From the NCBI GenBank assembly GCA_037974665.1, contig CM075770.1, positions 23,671,501-23,735,500 of the forward strand: 64,000 nucleotides of DNA, read 5' to 3'. A model generated the notes under the pieces. That model made no database searches. It saw only the letters and a list, made by a program, of their open reading frames with translations, and was not told the origin of the DNA. Within the stretch, counting starts at the first letter, position 1. Each line of letters begins with the position of its first letter. Origin of the DNA: Ehretia macrophylla (Eukaryota > Streptophyta > Magnoliopsida > Boraginales > Ehretiaceae). Below are positions 22,916-34,384 of the stretch, in pieces. The position numbers were made by a program, and so were the translations under genes.

Positions 22916-23277
22916 ATGGGGCTAAGTTGCTTGCTTAAATGGTTCACTAAATGCGCTTAGTTAGCTTAAAACGAGCCTAGATAGTAAAATGAATGCTAGC
23001 TAATTCTTTCCCTAAGTTATGTTACGTAACACTATTCTTTCAACTCCAAAAATTATTTTCTAAACTCCCTCTCCTATCGCCTCTAGCTCAATTGCACATT
23101 TTTCCCACTACTTTAACAATTAATATGATTTAATAAAAATACTAATTAACTAATATAATGCAGTTTAAAAACGGAGTGAATAGTAATTTAAGAAGACAAT
23201 TAATAAGGCATAGAAAGAGGTGCGCAAATAAAGGATGCAACAGTAATTGAATGCATGGCTAAATCTCGGACGTCACA

Positions 23278-24150
23278 TCCTCTCCCCCTCAAACTAATTG
23301 CGTCCACGCAATTCTTCTTCACAAGAGAACATCTGCATCAACTGAAAACAAACTCTGATTATTCGTCATCAGTTGCTAAGCAAGAATACCATATACGAAT
23401 TCTTGTGGAAGCTCATTAAGAAATCCCAGTAGTATTGTCTGCGAACCTCACTTAATAAGGCCAAATAAAGGCTCCAATAGAGACGCTACTTCGAAATCCA
23501 AATAAGAATCCCGCTGGTACGAATACCATAGAAGAATAGAATCCCAACTAAGAGCGGAGAGAAAATACCAATAAAAGTTCCGAGCAGGAGTATTGTAAAT
23601 AATACCAGATAATAAGGCTAAAAAGAATCCCATATACCAATTCTTCTGAGAGATGCCGACAAAAGAATACCAAATGAATAGCTGATAAGAAAATACCAAG
23701 AATATACTCCAGAGAACTGTCTTATAGAAACCCCAAAAGAAGCTACTCATTTATGACCGCTAAGCACTGAAGAAGGCCTTAGAAGAATCCCAATAACTGA
23801 GCTCCAACTATATCCACCAATTCCCAAATAAAGGCTGATTAATTGCCTCTCATTTCTGCTAATCAACATAATTTGGAAGGCCTGCCACTAATCACCTCTC
23901 TTCAGGGGAGGAAGGAGTTTTTCTTACCATTCGACGGCTATGTATGCATGCCAAACAATTGCATATGTATAATCATTCTTTAAACTATTACGCAAACATG
24001 TTAATGAAAGAGTTTGTGAAACAGTGTAATCATCAAAGTCATTCAAGCACGATAATCAAGTCAAGCATAACACAACTCAATCAAAGACATTCAAATACAC
24101 ACATTACAAGCAACATTTCAAGCATTTAATAATTCACAAAGTCAATTTGA
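23278..24150 (-). mobile_element. E5 internal region, truncated
   Basis: The purine tract on the minus strand (23278-23292) and the hairpin AATTGCG/CGCAATT (23296-23313) are followed by the reversed T-rich microrepeat block and GT-rich leader known from E1. The region stops before the primer site and is joined directly to 5S spacer sequence near 24150-24165. Its 5' LTR and target duplication are missing. There is no gag-pol. Confidence 0.85.
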
Positions 24151-24432
24151 TGCATAACTAGGCACTTTGCTTCATTAGTTTTGAGCCATTTTTTTTCTTT
24201 TGCTCTATTTTTCAGTCCCGAATCGTACGTCATGAGCTGTTAAAAGGACGACAACCTAACTCACGGAACATTATAGGGCCCTACAACGCGTGGATATCAC
24301 ATCTTGCGAGGATGCAGCATTGTTGAAGCGGATGGGTTGTCGTTACGCCCATTGGGCCTTTTGAATGGGCTATCTCTCTGGGTTGGGACTGTGAACTATC
24401 AACACATAAAGGAATTATGCCCTCAACAATGC

Positions 24433-24550
24433 GGGTGCGATCATACCAGCACCAATGCACCGGATCCCATCAGAACTCCGAAGTAAACCGTGCTTGGGCA
24501 ATAGTAGTACTAGGATGGGTGGCCCCCGGGAAGTCCTCGTGTTGCACTCC
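24433..24550 (+). rRNA. 5S rRNA: 5S rRNA copy 1 (array edge, probably inactive)
   Basis: 118 bases from GGGTGCGATC. The internal promoter is damaged: AAGTTAAGC reads AAGTAAACC, GGGCGAGAG reads GGGCAATAG, and GTGACC reads GTGGCC. It is the most diverged edge copy. Confidence 0.9.
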
Positions 24551-25077
24551 TCTTGTCAATTTTTTTTGCCCCGGTTAGGGTTGCCCAGATACTTTATCCA
24601 CCATATTTCTATTATCGAATCCCACGTCACCTTGGGCAAGACAACTTCGCTTCACGTAGAGGCTGGGCCTACAAACCGAGGGTGTAGGGCTTGTGACCAG
24701 GTAGTGCCCATAAATTTTGATCCGCAAGGAGTTACACGGCGCACAACATACCGTTGGAAAGCTCTCCAAGAGCTCTGCTTTGCTGCGCCTATTTTTGGAG
24801 CCCAAAATCGAACGTTTTCAACAGTTTCGGGCCACCTTTCTTCTTTTGCTCTGTTTTATTGCCCCGAATCATAAGTCATGAGCAGTTAAAAGGACGACAA
24901 CCTAACTCGTGAAACATTAGAGGCCCTACAACGCGTAGATATTACGTCTTGCGAGGATGCAGAGTTGTTGAAGCGGATGGGTTTTCGTTAAGCCCATCGG
25001 GCATTTTGAATGGGCCATCTCTCTGGGCTGGGACTGTAAACCATCAACACATAAAGGAATTGTGCCCTCAACAATGC

Positions 25078-25195
25078 AGGTGCGATCATACCAGCACTAA
25101 TGCACCAGATCCCATCAAAACTCCGAAGTTAAGCGTGCTTGGGCGAGAGTAGTACTAGGATGGGTGACCCCCTGGGAAGTCCCCATGTTGTACCT
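25078..25195 (+). rRNA. 5S rRNA: 5S rRNA copy 2
   Basis: The A box, intermediate element and C box look intact. The first base is A instead of G. Two G-to-A changes (CCAGATC, CAAAACT) and a changed 3' end (CCCATGTTGTA) weaken the terminal helix. Confidence 0.93.
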
Positions 25196-25754
25196 ACCTT
25201 TTCAATTTTTTTTGCTTCGGTTAGGGTTGCCAAGATACTTTATCCGCCATATTTCATTATCGAATCCCACGGCACCTTGGGCAAGACACCTTCGCTTCAC
25301 GTAGAGGCTGGGCCCGCAAACAGAGGGCATAGGGCTGGTGACCAGTCTCCGTCGCTTTGGTGCCCATAACTTTTGATCTGTAAGGAGTTACGCGGCGTAC
25401 AACATACCATTGGAAAGCTCTCCAAGATCTGTACGACGGGGGCAACAAGCCTGCTCGGCTACGCCCTTATTTGGGGCCCATAATTGAACATTTTCATCAG
25501 TTTCGGGCCACTTTTATTCTTTTGCTCTGTTTTTCCATCCCGGATCGCATGTATTGAGCTATTAAAAGGACGACAACCAAACTCGCGAAACATTAAAGGG
25601 CCCTACAACGCGTAGATATCACGTCTTGCGAGGATGCTGAGTTGTTGAAGCGGATGGGTTGTCATTAAGCCTATTAGGCCTTTTGAATGGGCCATCTCTC
25701 TGGGCTGGGACTATAAACCATCAACACATAAAGGAATTGTGCCCTCAACATGAC

Positions 25755-25871
25755 GGGTGCATCATACCAGCACTAATTCACCGGATCCCATCAGAACTCC
25801 GAAGTTAAGCGTGCTTGGGCGAGAGTAGTACTAGGATGGGTGACCCCTTGGGAAGTCCTCGTGTTGCACCC
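25755..25871 (+). rRNA. 5S rRNA: 5S rRNA copy 3 (1-base deletion)
   Basis: 117 bases. GGGTGCATC lacks the G of GCGATC near base 7. The internal promoter is intact. It has CCCTTGGG and AATTCACC changes. Its flanking spacer is closest to that of copy 5. Confidence 0.92.
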
Positions 25872-26432
25872 CCCTTTTCAATTTTTTTTGCCCCGATTAG
25901 GGTTGCCAAGATACTTTATCCACCACATTTCTATTACCGAGTCCCACGGCAACTTGGGCAAGACAACTTCGATTCACGTAGAGGCTGGGCCTACAAACCG
26001 AGGGTGTAGAGCTTGTGACTAGGTCTCCGTCGCTCCGATGCTCATAACTTTTGAACCGTAAGGAGTTACGCGATGCATAGCATACCGTTGGAAAGCTCTC
26101 CGAGAGCTCTACGACGGGGGTAGCAAGCCTGCTGTGCTGCGCCTATTTTTGGAGCCTAAAATCAAACGTTTTCATCAATTTCAGGTCACTTTTCTTCTTT
26201 TGCTCTATTTTTCCATCTCGGATCGTACGTCGTGTGCTGGTAAAAGGATGACAACCTAACTTGTGGGACATTAGATGGCCCTACAATGCATCGATATAAC
26301 GTCTTGCGAGGATGCTGCGTTGTTGAAGTGGATGGGTTATCGTTAAGCCCTTTGGGCCTTTTGAATAGGCCATCTCTCTGGGCTGGGACTGTGAACCGTC
26401 AACACATAAAGGATTTGTGCCCACAACATGAC

Positions 26433-26550
26433 GGGTGCGATCATACCAGCATTAATGCACGAGATCCCATCAGAACTCTGAAGTTAAGTGTGCTTGTGTG
26501 AGAGTAGTACAAGGATGGGTGACCCCCTAGGAAGTCTTCGTGTTGTACCC
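26433..26550 (+). rRNA. 5S rRNA: 5S rRNA copy 4 (variant promoter)
   Basis: The intermediate element reads TGTGTGAG in place of GGGCGAG and the gene has GCACGAGATC and TACAAGG. It shares nearly all these changes with copy 6, which shows that the two arose by duplication. Confidence 0.92.
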
Positions 26551-27111
26551 CCTCCTTTTCAATTTTTTTTGCCCTAGTTAGGGTGGCCAAGATACTTTAT
26601 CCACCACATTTCTATTACCGAATCCCACAGTACTTTGGGCAAGACAACTTCGCTTCACGTAGAGGATGGGCCACAAACTGAGGGCGTGGGGCTTGTTACC
26701 AGGTCTCTGTCGCTCCGGTGCCTATAACTTTTAATCCGTAAAGAGTTAGGCGACTCATAACATACCGTTGGAAAGCTCCCCGAGAGCTCTACGACGGGGG
26801 CAGCAAGCTCGCTTAGCCGACCCTATTTTCGGAGCCCAAAATCAAACATTTTTATCAGTTTCGGGCCACTTTTCTTCTTCTGCTCTGTTTTTCATCCCGG
26901 ATCGTACGTCGTGACGTGTTAAAAGGACAACAACCTGACTCGCAGGATATTACCGGGCCCTACCACGCGTCGATATCACGTCTTATGAGGTTGATTCGTT
27001 GTTGAAACGGATGGGTTGTCGTTAAGCCCATTGGGCCTTTTGAATGGGCCATCTCTCTGGGCTGGGACTGTGAACCGTCAACACATAAATGATTTGTACC
27101 CTCAACATGAC

Positions 27112-27229
27112 GGGTACAATCATACCAGCACTAATGCACCGGATCCCATCAGAACTCCGAAGTTAAGCGTGCTTGGGCGAGAGTAGTACTAGGATGGGTG
27201 ACCCCTTGGGAAGTCCTCGTGTTGTACAC
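27112..27229 (+). rRNA. 5S rRNA: 5S rRNA copy 5
   Basis: Close to consensus in the internal promoter. The 5' end reads GGGTACAATC instead of GGGTGCGATC. It is paired with copy 3 by spacer similarity. Confidence 0.94.
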
Positions 27230-27789
27230 CCCTTTTCAATTTTTTTGCCCCGATTAGGGTTGCTAAGATACTTTATCCACCATATTTCTATTACCGAATC
27301 CCACGGCAACTTGGGCAAGACAACTTCGATTCACGTAGAGGCTGGGCCCGCAAACCGAGGTCGTACGGCTTGTGACTAGGTCTTTGTCGCTCCGGTGCTC
27401 ATAACTTTTGAACCGTAAGGAGTTACGCGATGCACAGCATACCGTTGGAAAGCTCTCTGAGAGCTCTACGACGGGGGTAGCAAGCATGCTATGCTGCACC
27501 CATTTTTTGAGCCCAAAATCAAACGATTTCATCAGTTTTGGGCCACTTTTCTTCTTTTGCTCTGTTTTTCTATCCCGGATCGTACGTCGTGTACTGTTAA
27601 AAGGACGACAACCTAACTTGCGGGACATTAGAGGGCCCTACAATGCGTCGATATAACATCTTGTGAGGATGCTGCGTTGTTGAAGTGGATGGGTTGTCGT
27701 TAAGCCCTTTGGGCCTTTTGAATGGGCCATCTCTCTGGGTTGGGACTGTGAACCGTCAACACATAAAGGATCTGTGCCCACAACATGAC

Positions 27790-27907
27790 GGGTGCGATCA
27801 TACCAGCATTAATGCACGAGATCCCATCAGAACTCTGAAGTTAAGTGTGCTTGTGCGAGAGTAGTACAAGGATGGGTGACCCCCTGGGAAGTCTTCGTGT
27901 TGTACCC
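27790..27907 (+). rRNA. 5S rRNA: 5S rRNA copy 6 (variant promoter)
   Basis: Shares GCACGAGATC, CTCTGAAG, AAGTGTGCTTGTG and TACAAGG with copy 4. The intermediate element is TGTGCGAG. Confidence 0.92.
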
Positions 27908-28469
27908 CCTCATTTTCAAATTTTTTTGCCCTAGTTAGGGTTGCCAAGATACTTTATCCACCACATTTCTATTACCAAATCCCACAGCACTTTGGGCAAG
28001 ACAACTTCGCTTTACGTAGAGGATGGGCCACAAACTGAGGGCGTGGGGCTTGTTACCAGGTCTCCGTCGCTCCGGCGCCCATAACTTTTTATCCGTAAGG
28101 AGTTACGCAATGCACAACATACCGTTGGAAAGCTCTCCGAGAGCTCTACGACGGGGGCAGCAAGCTTGCTCAGTCGACCCTATTTTCGGATCCCAAAATC
28201 GAACATTTTTATGAGTTTTGGGCCACTTTTCTTCTTATGCTCTGTTTTTTCAACCCGGATCGTACATCGTGACTTGTTAAAAGGATGACAACCTGAATCG
28301 CAGGATATTACCGAGTCCTACCACGCATCGATATCACGTCTTACGAGGATGCTTCGTTGTTGAAACGGATGGGTTGTCGTTAAGCCCATTGGGCCTTTCG
28401 AATGGGCCATCTCTCTGGGCTGGGACTGTGAACCGTCAACTCATAAAGGATTTGTGCCCACAACATGAT

Positions 28470-28587
28470 GGGTGCGATCATACCAGCACTAATGCACCGG
28501 ATCCTATCAGAACTCCGAAGTTAAGCTTGCTTGGGCGAAAGTAGTACTAGGATGGGTGACCCCGTGGGAAGTCCTCGTGTTGCACCT
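28470..28587 (+). rRNA. 5S rRNA: 5S rRNA copy 7
   Basis: Nearly consensus. Private changes are AAGCTTGCTT in the A box, GCGAAAG after it, and CCCCGTGGG near the 3' end. Confidence 0.94.
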
Positions 28588-29148
28588 CCCTTTTCAATTT
28601 TTTTTTCCCCGGTTAGGGTTGCCAAGATACTTTATCCACCACATTTCTATTACCGAATCCCACGGCACGTTGGGCAAGAAAACTTCGCTTCATGTAGAGG
28701 CTGGGCCCGAAAACCGAGGGCGTAAGGCTTGTGACTAGGTCTCCATCACTCCGGTGCCCATAACTTTTGATCCGTAAGGAGTTACGCGGCGCACAGCATA
28801 CCGATGGAAAGCTCTCCAAGAGCTCTACGATGGGGGCATCAATCTTGCTCAGCTTCGTGTATTTTTGGAGCCCAAATTCGAACGTTTTCAGCAGTTTCGG
28901 GCCACTTATCTTTTTTTGCACTATTTTTTTGTCCCGGATCGTACGTCGTAAGCTGTTAAAAGGACAACAACCTAACTCGCGGGACATTAGAGGGCCCTAC
29001 AACGCGTCGATATCACGTCTTGCGAGGATGTTGCGTTGTTGAAATGGATGGGTTGTCGTAAAGCCCTTTGGGCCTTTTTAATGGGCCATCTCTCTGGGCT
29101 GGGATTGTGAACCGTCAACACATAAAGGGTTTGTGCCAACAACATGAT

Positions 29149-29266
29149 GGGTGCGATCATACCAGCACTAATGCACCGGCTCCCATCAGAACTTCGAAGT
29201 TAAGCATGCTTGGGCGAGAGTAGTACTAGGATGGGTGACCCCATGGGAAGTCCTCGTGTTGTACCG
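29149..29266 (+). rRNA. 5S rRNA: 5S rRNA copy 8
   Basis: Internal promoter intact apart from AAGCATGC. Private changes CCGGCTCCC and AACTTCG. The 3' end is TTGTACCG. Confidence 0.94.
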
Positions 29267-29825
29267 CCTTTTCAATTTTTTTTGCCCCGGTTAGGGTTGC
29301 CAAGATACTTTATCCACCACATTTCTATTACCGAATCCCACGGCAATTTGGGAAGAAAACTTCGCTTCACGTAGAGGCTGGGCCCGGAAACCGAGGGCGT
29401 AGGGCTTGTGACCAGGTTTTCGTCGCTCCAATGCCCATAACTTTTGATCCGTAAGGAGTTATGCGTCGCACAGCATACCGTTGGAAAACTCTCCAAAAGC
29501 TCTACGATGGGGGCATCAAGCATGCTCGGCTGCACTTATTTTTGGAGCACAAATTCGAACGTTTTCATCAATTTTGGGCCACTTATCTTCTTTTGCTCTG
29601 TTTTTCCGTCCCTGATCGTACGTCGTGAGCTTTTAAAAGGACGACAACCTAACTCGCGGGACATTAGAGGGCCCTACAACGCGTCAATATCACATCTTAC
29701 GAGGATGTTGCGTTGTTGAAGTGGATGGGTTGTCGTAAAGCCCTTTGGGCCTTTTGAATAGGCCATCTCTCTGGGCTGGGACTGTGAACCGTCGACACAT
29801 GAAGGATTTCTGCCCACAACATGAC

Positions 29826-29943
29826 GGGTGCGATCATACCAGCACTAATGCACCAGATCCCATCGGAACTATGAAGTTAAGCGTGCTTGGGCAAGAGTAG
29901 TACTAGGATGGGTGACCCCCTGGGAAGTCCTCGTGTTGCAGCC
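29826..29943 (+). rRNA. 5S rRNA: 5S rRNA copy 9
   Basis: A box intact, GGGCAAGAG in the intermediate element, private changes CATCGGAACTATG. The 3' end is TTGCAGCC. Confidence 0.93.
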
Positions 29944-30503
29944 CCCATTTCAATTTTTTTTCCCCGGTTACGGTTGCCAAGGTATTTTATCCTCCACATT
30001 TCTATTACCGAATTCCACGGTACCTTGGGCAAGAAAACTTCGCTTCACGTAGAGGCTGGGCTCGCAAACCGAGGGCGTAGGGCTTGTGACCAGGTCTCCG
30101 TCGCTCCGGTGCCCATAACTTTTGATCCGTAAGGAGTTACGTGGCTCACAGCTTAGCATTGGAAAGCTCTCCAAGAGTTCTAAGACGGGGGCATCAAGCC
30201 TGGTCGACTGCGCCCATTTTTGGAGCCCAAAATCAAACGTTTTCATCAGTTTCAGGCCACTTTTATTGTTTTGGTCTGTTTTTCCATTCCAGATCGTACG
30301 TCATGAGATGTTAAAAGGATGACAACCTAACTCGCGGGACATTAGAGGGCCCTACAACGCGTCAATATCACGTCTTGCGAGGATGCTGCATTGTTGATGC
30401 GGATGGGTTATTGTTAAGCCCATAGGGCCATTTGAATAGGCCATCTCTCTGGGCTGGGATTGTGAACCGTCTACACATAAAGGAATTGTGCCCTCAACAA
30501 GAC

Positions 30504-30621
30504 GGGTGCGATCATAGCAGCACTAATGCACCGGATCCCATCAGAACTCCGAAGTTAAGCGTGCTTGGGTGAGAGTATTACTTGGATAGGTGACCCCCTG
30601 GGAAGTCCTCGTGTTGTACCC
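30504..30621 (+). rRNA. 5S rRNA: 5S rRNA copy 10
   Basis: A box intact. GGGTGAGAG, AGTATTACTTGG and GATAGGTG changes alter the C-box region, so activity is doubtful. Confidence 0.92.
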
Positions 30622-31110
30622 CCCTTTTCAAATTTTTTTGCCCTGGTTATTGTTGCCAAGATACTTTATCCACCACATTTCTATTACCAAATCCCACAGC
30701 ACCTTGGACAAGACAACTTCGCTTCACGTAGAGGCTGGGCCCCCAAACTGAGGGCGTAGGGCTTGTGACCAGGTCTCCGTCGCTCCGGTGCCCAAAGCTT
30801 TTGATCTGTAAGGAGTTACGCGGCTCACAGCATACCGTTGGAAAGCTCTCCTAGAGCTCTACAAGGGGGGCAGTACGCCTGCTCGCCTGCTCGCCTGCTC
30901 CCATTTTTGGAGCCCAAAATTGAACATTTTAATCAGTTTTTGGCTACTTTTCTCCTTTTGCTCTATTTTTTCATCCCGGATCGTACGTCGTGAGCTGTTA
31001 AAAGGACAACAACCTAACTCGCGGGACATTAGAGGGCCCTACAATGCACCGATATCACGTCTTGCAAAGATGCTACGCTGTTGAAGCGGATGGGTTGTCG
31101 TTAAGCCCAT

Positions 31111-31142
31111 TGGGCCTTTTGAATGGGCCATCGCTCTGGGCT
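31111..31142 (+). promoter_or_regulatory. Site II-like cluster upstream of 5S copy 11
   Basis: TGGGCC at 31111 and 31124 and TGGGCT at 31137 sit 80 to 49 bases before the gene. The same triplet, with small changes, occurs upstream of almost every copy. TGGGCY motifs are known as TCP-bound site II elements in plant RNA polymerase II promoters of ribosomal protein genes. A role in 5S transcription here is a guess. Confidence 0.45.
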
Positions 31143-31190
31143 GGGACTGTGGACCGTCAACACATAAAGGAATTGTGCCCTCAACATGAC

Positions 31191-31308
31191 GGGTGCGATC
31201 ATACCAGCACTAATGCACTGGATCCCATCAGAACTCTGAAGTTAAGCGTGCTTGGGCGAGAGTAGTACTAGGATGGGTGACCCCCTAGGAAGCCCTCGTG
31301 TTGAACCC
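31191..31308 (+). rRNA. 5S rRNA: 5S rRNA copy 11
   Basis: Internal promoter intact. Upstream are C at -1, GC at about -13 and a TATA-like ATAAAG at -27 to -22 (31164-31169), the usual plant 5S arrangement. The 3' end TTGAACCC and AGGAAGCCC are private changes. Confidence 0.94.
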
Positions 31309-31328
31309 CCCTTTTCAATTTTTTTTTG
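31309..31328 (+). terminator. Poly-T terminator of 5S copy 11
   Basis: The gene is followed by CCCTTTTCAA and a run of eight or more T, the expected RNA polymerase III stop. All copies have the same TTTTCAA plus T-run arrangement. Confidence 0.75.
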
Positions 31329-31868
31329 CCCCGGTTAGGGTTGCCAAGATACTTTAGCCACCATATTTCTATTACTGAATCCCACGGCACCTTGGGCATG
31401 ACCACTTCGCTTCACGTAGAGGCTGGGCCTGCAAACCGAGGGCGTAGGGCTTGTGACCAGGTCTCCGTTGCTCCGGTGCCCATAACTTTTGATCCAAAAG
31501 GAGTTACGCGGCGCACAACATACCGTTGGAAAGCTCTCCGAGAGCTCTACAAAGCGGGCAGCAAGCCTGCTATGCTGCGCCCTTTTTGGAGCCCAAAATC
31601 AAACGTTTTCATTAGTTTTGGGCCACTTTATTCTTTTGCTCTATTTTTCCGTCTCGGATCGTATGTCGTGAGCTATTAAAAGGACGACAACCTAACTCGC
31701 GGGACATTAGAGGGCCCTACAATGCGTCGATATTAAATCTTGCGAGGATGCTGCGTTGTTGAAACGGATGGGTTGTCGTAAAGCCTATTGGGCCTTTTGA
31801 ATGGGCCATCTCTCTGGGTTGAGACTGTGAACTGTCAACACATAAAGGAATTGTGCCCTCAACATGAC

Positions 31869-31874
31869 GGGTGC
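31869..31874 (+). rRNA. 5S rRNA: 5S rRNA copy 12, first six bases (split by E6)
   Basis: GGGTGC is followed directly by the E6 LTR. Its last five bases, GGTGC, are the target duplication; the gene resumes at 43891. Confidence 0.9.
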
Positions 31875-32565
31875 TGTCACGCCCCAACTCGACCTATAGA
31901 GGTTAGACTAGGGTGTGATCTAAACATTCAAGTCATTTCACGTACTTAATCGTTCATGAAGGTTTAATACTTAACGTTTAGCCTAAACTCCACAAATTCT
32001 CCAGAAAGCCGGTAGCATAACGGCTGTAATTGGGCTCTTTAGTTTGACCTAATTCTCTAAACGCCTCAAAATTTCCAATCTCAATTTCATTTCTAACTAA
32101 GATTACTATTTTTCATCAATTGAAATGCCTACTGGTTGTCTCAAAGTCTCGTTTGATTAATAACCTAGCATGATACTATGTCTCGTTTGTTTGAAAATCC
32201 TTGTTACAAAAGTACCTGTTGATCTTAGCTTAACCATGAGTACCTACTTAAGATTGGATAGATTCATTTTACTTAATCCTTTACCTGATACTTCTTAAGC
32301 CTGCGATAGATACTAACCAATAGCGATAGCAAAAACGACCATAAGAGTGTCTATCTAGTTATGATCAGTACAATCCAAAATTAGACCCCAAATTGCAACG
32401 GGGGTCATTTACAATACAATAACAAGCAGCATACAAAATAGTCTTCAAGCAACATATCGTTCACAAAATAGCCATAGTCACGTAAGGCAAGTTGGGCAAG
32501 CAATCATTCCAAGGAATCATCAATAGGCACGTTGTCCTCGGGTACCTGTTCCTGGTCTTCTTTAC

Positions 32566-34384
32566 CTGAGATGATAAAAGAGGGTGAGTCCTTATGAACT
32601 CAGCGAGGGGGAACGAGAAATAAGTTTTGAAACTCATTTTCCGATTCAACTTATGAAAACCCTTTGCAAGCATGAGATATATCACAAGTAAGTTCATAAT
32701 GTAATATAAAAGTAAAAGAACACAATTACCCGTCTTTCCTCCCCGAGGTCCTCTAGGAACCAAGCGAGAGTACTTATACACATAGTAAAAAGGATACGAT
32801 GAGCTTTTGCTCTCAGTTCATTTCCAGTATTAGTTGTTGCGACCGACTTCAAATCATCCCCTTATCACGCCAAATGGGTGTACTCCGGATGTACCCCAAA
32901 ATCCTTCGACGCAACTCTCCGAAGAAGTCTAGTCCCCAAGCGAGAGAGGGAATTGGACAATGGTAGTCACGGTTGTACCAGCAAGCCCGATGCTGCCCGG
33001 TGTGCGTGAAACACTACCATGCCATAATGAAAGGTTGCAACCTTGTATGCAATGCACATTTATGACATTTAATATATCACTTTAGGAGGACAACAAAGTA
33101 GGTTGCCTCCGAGCAGTTATAAGATTGCACATTGACAAGTAAACACGCGAGGCACGATATGACAGGTAATTTCACTTGTAAAGCACATGGAGTTATATGA
33201 ATATTAAATGGGCAGCCATGTAATGCATGTAAATCAAGTCATATAAGTCATTTCGAAGTTCACGTAATCAAATAATAAGGTCATACAACATGCAACGACG
33301 TTTACGTGAGACCGGGTGCAAGAAAGGTCTACTTGTCAACATGTAATCATCGGAATCACATTTAGGGATATAAGGGCAACTACGGGCAGCCTACTAATCA
33401 TAAAATTAAACACGATATCCATAGGATCAACACTTAGCGAGTTTTCCTAGTCATTAGGGTTTCAATTCATGCTCACCCATGCGATTAAGCCCTAAGTTGT
33501 CACGTAATTAAACTCAAGCCATGCAATGATTAATTAAAACATTCTCAAGCATTCAAAATAGTCCACACAACATCCAAGTGCCACAATCCCAAGCATTTAA
33601 TACAACAAGAGAAGTTACAATAATTTTCAAAGCATATCACTAGATGAAAACCTCACTGCAATGATCTGTTTTCTCACAATCATTGAGACAAGCAAACAAT
33701 CTCCAATTGCAGTGAAAAACATGTCAAATTAAATCTTAAGGAGTGAACTAAATCCAGAAACAAACCTCGTATCATTTGGAGTTCGAGTTCAAGAGTTATA
33801 GCCAAAACCGTGAGACTACGCAAAACTGTCCAGATTTGCACACATTTCAATACTTGTCGTTTTTGAGGACCTTAGGGTCAGATTTAGCCTTAGTCTATTT
33901 CTGACAACAATGTCCCGAACTGAAAAATATAGCAGAACACCGAATTTTATGCATTTTGGATATCATTTACTAAGTCAAAACTGGTTCGTTCTACAAGGAT
34001 AGTGAATCTGCCAAAACATGCTTCATTTTCCCAGATTTTCCAGATTTGGACACCTTTCAATGTTTTTCCATTTTGGGGACCTTAGAGTCAAAATTATCTT
34101 TGGCCTATTTCTACGAAAAATACTCAGAACTGGCAAAAATATTCACCTACCAATTTTCACGCATTTTCAACATCATTTACCTAGTCAAAATCACTTCTCT
34201 CCAACAGAACAGAAAGCTGCCAAATACGCGATTTCACCTATCTTCACATTCTAGCCAAATATCTTGCCATGCATGTTTACCAAAGCTCATGTACACACAT
34301 ATATCACAAGTACAGAGGTAAAAATAGACATTTAAAGGCATGAATATGGTTGTTGAAAGCTTGTCAGGAAGTTTTAGCCCTCAC
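32566..34384 (-). other. Predicted leader intron in E6 left LTR
   Basis: 1819 bases from GCTAAG/GTGAGGG to ATCTCAG/GTAAAG. The hairpin TGAGTTC/GGACTCA (loop ATAA, one T-G pair) ends 19 bases before the acceptor. A stronger-looking donor TTAG/GTAAGT 180 bases upstream would give a 1999-base version. Confidence 0.5.

Larger units (their letters stand above)
20774..23277 (-). mobile_element. E5 LTR (3' LTR in sense)
   Basis: A 2504-bp LTR, TGTCACGCCCCCACCC to GGACGTCACA on the plus strand, oriented minus. Its terminal 120 bases are diverged relatives of the E1/E2 LTR end (the TTTAGGG..ACGGACAGAGTTTCCCCTG stretch). It carries a hairpin at 21383-21402, an acceptor-like site at 21362, a palindromic-loop hairpin at 21624-21645, palindrome GGTTGCGCAACC at 21781-21792, a donor at 22696 and a TATA-like box at 22905-22915. 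Confidence 0.9.
24165..31874 (+). repeat. 5S rDNA tandem array, left block
   Basis: Eleven full-length 5S copies and the first six bases of a twelfth lie at a spacing of mostly 677-680 bp (start-to-start 645 to 687). Each unit is a 118-base gene, a T-rich terminator region and a spacer of about 560 bases. The 645-bp unit lacks the CTCCGTCGCTCC stretch and part of the AGCTCT..GGGG stretch. The 687-bp unit has three GCCTGCTC copies (30877-30900). Spacer frames of 60-139 codons are chance. The first spacer is incomplete at its junction with E5. Confidence 0.97.

Noticed and set aside
24304-31679. Many frames of 60-139 codons repeated every 678 bases on both strands
   Set aside because: They run through 5S genes and their spacers and repeat only because the unit repeats; not protein genes.
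32461-32781. 106-codon minus-strand frame at the same place in both E6 LTRs, and about 107 codons in E7
   Set aside because: It spans the predicted acceptor, the hairpin and LTR non-coding DNA; it is shortened in E8. I could not support it as a gene, although its survival in three LTRs is noted.
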